In this document: positions 6,230-8,992 of the stretch, in pieces
Layout of the letters: each line of letters starts with the position of its first letter
Position numbering within the stretch: the first letter of the stretch is position 1
Assembly: GCA_039180225.1 (NCBI GenBank)
Contig: JBCDDQ010000198.1
Span: forward strand, 1 to 8,992
Direction of reading: 5' to 3'
DNA length: 8,992 nucleotides
DNA from: JAAEUE01 sp039180225
Lineage (GTDB): Bacteria > Pseudomonadota > Alphaproteobacteria > Rhizobiales > CAJQND01
The notes under the pieces: model-generated
Told to the model about the DNA's origin: nothing
The model's database searches: none
Seen by the model: only the letters and a program-made list of their open reading frames with translations
Translations under genes and position numbers: made by a program

Positions 6230-7414
6230 TCAGCCCCGCTCCACGCACATGGCAACGCCCATGCCGCCACCAATGCACAACGTGGCCAGACCCTTGCTGG
6301 CATCGCGGCGCTCCATCTCGTGCAGCAGTGTGACCAGCACCCGGGCTCCGGACGCTCCGATGGGATGACCAATGGCAATCGCGCCACCGTTCACGTTCAC
6401 CTTGTCGGTGTCCCAACCCATATCCTTGTTCACAGCGCAAGCCTGCGCCGCAAACGCTTCGTTGGCTTCAACCAGGTCCAGATCATCGGCGGCCCAGCCG
6501 GCCTTTTCCAACGCCTTGCGGGACGCCGGAATGGGCCCTGACCCCATAATGGACGGGTCCACGCCCACGGTTGCGAAAGACGCGATCCGGGCCAGCGGCT
6601 TCAGACCCCGTTTCTCAGCTTCCTCAGCCTTCATCAACACCACTGCCGCTGCGCCGTCATTGATGCCTGACGCGTTGGCGGCCGTGACCGTACCTTCCTT
6701 GCTGAAGGCCGGGCGCAGTTTTGCGACGCTGTCCAGGGTGGCGCCATGGCGGATATACTCATCGTCCTCAACCACGATGTCGCCTTTGCGGTTCTTCACC
6801 GTGACCGGGATGATTTCATCTTTAAACTTGCCGGCCTTCTGAGCAGCCTCAGCCTTGTTCTGGGAGGCGACGGCGAAGTTGTCCTGATCGTCCCGAGTGA
6901 TTTGCCACTTCTCAGCAACGTTCTCCGCTGTGGTGCCCATGTGGTAGCCATTGAAGGCATCCCACAGACCATCTTTGATCATGGTGTCCACCATGGAGTA
7001 GTCGCCCATCTTGTGGCCGTCGCGCAGATGGGCTGCGTGAGGTGACATGGACATGTTCTCCTGGCCGCCCGCGACGATAATGTCAGCTTCGCCCGTAGCG
7101 ATCTGTTGCGCGCCCACGGCCACAGACCGCAAGCCCGAACCGCACACCTGGTTCAGCACCCATGCGGTGGCTTCCTTGGGAACGCCTGCATTCATGGCGG
7201 CCTGGCGCGCCGGATTTTGCCCCTGCGCGGTGGTCAGAACCTGGCCGAGGATCACTTCATCCACATCTTCCGGCGCCACACTGGCGCGCTCCAGCACGCC
7301 CTTGACGACGGCTGCACCCAAATCATGAGCCGGGACCGATGACAGGGCCCCGCTGAACGAACCCACCGGCGTGCGCCCGGCGGATACGATTACAATATCG
7401 TTGGCATTCGACAT
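6230..7414 (-). CDS. phaA: Acetyl-CoA acetyltransferase (beta-ketothiolase) PhaA
   Basis: Thiolase II that joins two acetyl-CoA to acetoacetyl-CoA, feeding PhaB and the polyhydroxybutyrate pathway; 394 residues, the normal length. Active residues are in place: C91 in NQVCGSGLRS is the acylated nucleophile, H350 in GGAIAIGHPIGASG, and C380 in TLCIGGGMG is the proton-exchanging cysteine; NEAFA (318-322) is also seen. The flexible middle part with HMGTTAEN (158-165) is that of biosynthetic homotetrameric thiolases. The start ATG (7412-7414) follows GGAGGAGGT with a 4-base spacer, the strongest ribosome site in the window, which suggests high expression. It is first in a probable phaA-phaB operon and divergent from phaR. 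Candidate PhaR operators lie 24-70 bases upstream of the start. phaC is not nearby. Confidence 0.95.
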   Translation of the reverse strand: MSNANDIVIVSAGRTPVGSFSGALSSVPAHDLGAAVVKGVLERASVAPEDVDEVILGQVLTTAQGQNPARQAAMNAGVPKEATAWVLNQVCGSGLRSVAVGAQQIATGEADIIVAGGQENMSMSPHAAHLRDGHKMGDYSMVDTMIKDGLWDAFNGYHMGTTAENVAEKWQITRDDQDNFAVASQNKAEAAQKAGKFKDEIIPVTVKNRKGDIVVEDDEYIRHGATLDSVAKLRPAFSKEGTVTAANASGINDGAAAVVLMKAEEAEKRGLKPLARIASFATVGVDPSIMGSGPIPASRKALEKAGWAADDLDLVEANEAFAAQACAVNKDMGWDTDKVNVNGGAIAIGHPIGASGARVLVTLLHEMERRDASKGLATLCIGGGMGVAMCVERG

Positions 7415-7418
7415 AACG

Positions 7419-7427
7419 ACCTCCTCC
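7419..7427 (-). promoter_or_regulatory. Strong phaA ribosome binding site
   Basis: The minus strand reads GGAGGAGGT, followed by CGTT and ATG. The duplicated GGAGG gives two possible registers, with the downstream AGGAGGT core being a near-perfect anti-SD match. Confidence 0.75.
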
Positions 7428-7437
7428 GAAGACTGGT

Positions 7438-7454
7438 ATTTTGCGCTGCAAAAT
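7438..7454. promoter_or_regulatory. Candidate PhaR operator at the phaA leader
   Basis: ATTTTGC-GCT-GCAAAAT is a perfect 7-base dyad with a 3-base spacer. Its core TGC-N3-GCA fits the TGC-rich sites known for PhaR regulators; against TGCRNYGCASMA, which I recall as the Bradyrhizobium consensus, TGCGCTGCAAAA (7442-7453) matches 11 of 12. It starts 24 bases upstream of the phaA start codon, a position suited to repression. Confidence 0.55.
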
Positions 7455-7472
7455 GAATCTGACAGTTATTGT

Positions 7473-7484
7473 TGCAGGGCAGCA
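7473..7484. promoter_or_regulatory. Second candidate PhaR site upstream of phaA
   Basis: TGCAGGGCAGCA matches TGCRNYGCASMA (recalled) at 11 of 12 positions, with G in place of the pyrimidine. It lies 31 bases from the first candidate (start to start), roughly three helical turns, so the two could be bound on the same face. Confidence 0.4.
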
Positions 7485-7640
7485 TGAACAAAGCAATGGT
7501 CCAAAAGGTTAAGACGCTTAAGCCAGACCACGTGGGGTTACTCTGACCCAAATTTGAATGAATTGCGAGTCAACATTAGGCATTCGAACTCATTTGCTCT
7601 TGCGAAAGGCATCTCGCACATGCACAAATACCGCAGCATT

Positions 7641-7672
7641 TTGTGCAGCATAAATTATGCTGCGTCGCACAA
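7641..7672. promoter_or_regulatory. Nested dyad with candidate PhaR operator in front of phaR
   Basis: GCAGCATAA-A-TTATGCTGC (7645-7663) is a perfect 9-base dyad around a single A. It is flanked by TTGTGC (7641-7646) and GCACAA (7667-7672), a second inverted pair. Within it, TGCGTCGCACAA (7661-7672) fits TGCRNYGCASMA (recalled) at all 12 positions, and the opposite strand reads TGCGACGCAGCA (7658-7669), also a full match. The block ends 14 bases before the GTG start of phaR and includes TAAATT, a possible -10 element. This points to PhaR autoregulation. Confidence 0.55.
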
Positions 7673-7674
7673 AA

Positions 7675-7679
7675 AAGGA
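7675..7679 (+). promoter_or_regulatory. Ribosome binding site deciding the phaR start
   Basis: AAGGA, at the end of an A run, is followed by the 7-base spacer TGTTCAT and GTG at 7687. The alternative in-frame ATG at 7657 has no Shine-Dalgarno sequence and lies inside the right arm of the dyad at 7645-7663. Confidence 0.6.
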
Positions 7680-7686
7680 TGTTCAT

Positions 7687-8307
7687 GTGACCAAGCCCGC
7701 GCCCTCAAGCAGTGAGCCAATCACGATCAAGAAGTACGCCAATCGCAGGCTCTACAACACGTCCGCAAGCACTTACGTGACGCTCGATGACCTTGCTCAG
7801 ATGGTCAAGAGCGGTGATGAGTTTGAGGTGAAGGATGCCAAGACCGGTGAAGACATCACCCACACGGTGTTGACCCAGATCATCTTCGAGGAAGAAAACA
7901 AGGGCCAAAATCTGCTGCCCATCAACTTCCTGCGCCAGTTGATCAAATTCTATGGCGACAGCATGCAGGCGGTGGTGCCGAGCTATCTGGAGTACTCCAT
8001 TGAGTCTCTCAGCCGGGAACAGGAGAAGTTTCAAAAGCAGTTTGGTGATGCCTTTAGCGCGGCTGCCTTTCCTGGCATGGAGGAGCAGGTCAAGCAGAAC
8101 ATGGCGATGTTCCAACAGACCATGCAGATGTTCAATCCGTTCGCCCACGGAGCCAGCTCAGGCAACAGCGGAGAGCCGACCGCCGAAACTGCTGACGCGG
8201 CGGATAAGGCAGGCGAGGATGAACGTACTGAAGAATTGCAGACACTGCGCAATCAGCTTCAAACCATGCAGGCCCAAATCAACAAACTGGCCGAAAACTC
8301 AAACTAG
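7687..8307 (+). CDS. phaR: Polyhydroxyalkanoate synthesis repressor PhaR
   Basis: DNA-binding regulator that also binds polyhydroxyalkanoate; in the known model it represses phasin and pha genes until nascent polymer titrates it away. In the 206-residue form the N-terminal PHB_acc_N domain is clear: TIKKYANRRLYNT (13-25), STYVTLDDLAQMV (28-40), and the stretch to IIFEEENKGQNLLP (65-78). The accumulation-regulator domain follows, with FLRQLIKFYGDSMQ (81-94) and VPSYLEYSIESL (97-108). A Met/Gln-rich helix (131-150), an acidic Ala/Glu linker (about 155-182) and a short C-terminal coiled coil (about 182-202) finish it. I took GTG 7687 rather than ATG 7657 because AAGGA lies 7 bases before the GTG and the ATG falls inside an operator-like dyad. 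The PHB_acc motifs make the family certain. Divergent from phaA; ends 12 bases from the next gene on the other strand. Confidence 0.93.
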   Translation: MTKPAPSSSEPITIKKYANRRLYNTSASTYVTLDDLAQMVKSGDEFEVKDAKTGEDITHTVLTQIIFEEENKGQNLLPINFLRQLIKFYGDSMQAVVPSYLEYSIESLSREQEKFQKQFGDAFSAAAFPGMEEQVKQNMAMFQQTMQMFNPFAHGASSGNSGEPTAETADAADKAGEDERTEELQTLRNQLQTMQAQINKLAENSN

Positions 8308-8319
8308 CCGGTTATCCGC

Positions 8320-8992
8320 TCACGGCTTCATAATGTGCCCGAATGCATTGTTCAGTTTCTGAACGAACTCATCGGACTGAGGCGCGCCCGCTTCGGTGCC
8401 CTGGGGCGCCATCCCCTGACCGGGTAGGCCAGAGTTGACCGGGGCTTGGCCCGATTGCGGCACGGCTGGCGGGACCGGCGGTTGAGGCTGCGGTTGAAGC
8501 TGAGGCTGCGGTACGTGGCCGGCAAAGGGATCCTCTGCAGGCAGAGACTGGGGGGCCAGACCAGGCACAGACACGTGCGCGGCGGGCACAGGAGCCGAAG
8601 CCGGCTCTGAGGCGGCCTGCGGTTCAGGCAGTGGAGAAAGCTCGTTTATACTGGCGCTCGGCTGGGCCGGCTCGTATTCCGGCGCGGGCTGCAGGCCATC
8701 ATACTGCGGGCGCACCACTTGGCCATCGGCCAGCACCGATACATATTCTTCTTCCGCCGCAACACCGGCCGGTTCAGCACTTGGTTGCAGAGCGGGAGGC
8801 GCGGGCACCGCAGGTGCTACGGGCGGCTGCGGTGCGCCAACCTCAACCATGGGCTGAGCCTCGGCGGCCGGAGCAACATCAGCCGGTCTTGCCTCATCGC
8901 CTGTTTGATCCGTCCACAGTTTGAAGGGGTCAAACTTTTGCTCCTGAGGCGGTGCTTGAAGCGCACTCTCTGTAACGTCCGGCTCGGCGACC
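8320..8992 (-). CDS. Pro/Ala/Gln-rich protein, C-terminal part (partial), function unknown
   Basis: The minus-strand frame is open from the right edge to a TGA at 8320-8322, showing 223 residues; the start lies beyond the window, and the internal ATG at 8850 is not needed. Composition is strongly biased to Pro, Ala, Gln and Glu with no hydrophobic segment, so most of it is probably disordered. Islands with more order are QKFDPFKLWTDQ (18-29), EEEYVSVLADGQVVRPQYDG (81-100, read from the edge), and the extreme C-terminus DEFVQKLNNAFGHIMKP, which could form an amphipathic helix. A QPQ-rich patch is encoded by a 12-base unit repeated 18 bases apart (8483-8494, 8501-8512). I do not recognise the family. 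It is convergent with phaR, which makes a polymer-granule link possible but unproven. That a long frame without stops persists in such biased, high-GC sequence supports a real gene, not conclusively. Confidence 0.6.
   Translation of the reverse strand, partial: VAEPDVTESALQAPPQEQKFDPFKLWTDQTGDEARPADVAPAAEAQPMVEVGAPQPPVAPAVPAPPALQPSAEPAGVAAEEEYVSVLADGQVVRPQYDGLQPAPEYEPAQPSASINELSPLPEPQAASEPASAPVPAAHVSVPGLAPQSLPAEDPFAGHVPQPQLQPQPQPPVPPAVPQSGQAPVNSGLPGQGMAPQGTEAGAPQSDEFVQKLNNAFGHIMKP

Noticed and set aside
7507..7524. GGTTAAG-ACG-CTTAAGCC inverted repeat as a hairpin or operator
   Set aside because: Imperfect (one bulged base), AT-rich and short; no match to a regulator site I know.
8306..8327. 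AGCCG/CGGCT as a two-way terminator between phaR and the Pro-rich gene
   Set aside because: Only 5 bp with a 12-base loop and no T run on either strand.

Overview
This window comes from a high-GC alphaproteobacterial chromosome. The evidence is the metX-metW pair beside hisC, a DUF2125-type gene end, a phaAB pair divergent from phaR, and the protein styles of MetW, PhaB and PhaR. The genus cannot be fixed from the sequence; a Hyphomicrobiales/Parvibaculales-like lineage is a guess. Nearly all the DNA is coding, no stretch of 300 bases lacks a gene, and there is no sign of prophage, transposon, CRISPR or tRNA/rRNA.

Left part (1-3347), amino-acid metabolism. The 3' end of a DUF2125-like gene (+) meets hisC (-) tail to tail. 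Head to head with hisC is metX-metW (+), a tight pair for acylating homoserine in methionine synthesis. No riboswitch was recognised in the 175-base hisC/metX gap.

Middle part (3310-5312). A class I methyltransferase of unknown substrate (-) overlaps the end of metW by 38 bases and diverges from gloB (+), glyoxalase II. gloB is followed after 6 bases by a DUF985 cupin. Between the cupin and phaB lie a terminator-like hairpin and a longer palindrome that looks like a dispersed intergenic repeat.

Right part (5423-8992), storage polymer. phaA and phaB (-) make (R)-3-hydroxybutyryl-CoA from acetyl-CoA. phaR (+), the repressor of polyhydroxyalkanoate genes, is divergent from them. The 272-base gap holds several TGC-N3-GCA sites that fit PhaR operators, one just upstream of phaA and a nested dyad just upstream of phaR, which suggests autoregulation plus control of phaAB. 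The synthase phaC is not here. After phaR comes the C-terminal part of a Pro/Ala/Gln-rich protein (-) that I do not recognise and that runs off the right edge.

I found no clearly new system. The items most worth a second look are the PhaR operator cluster and the GTG start of phaR it supports, the switchable palindrome at 5348-5385, the cUUCGg hairpin between phaA and phaB, and the unidentified Pro-rich protein beside phaR. Five gene starts were moved from the longest open frame or picked among alternatives, using Shine-Dalgarno positions and family length.
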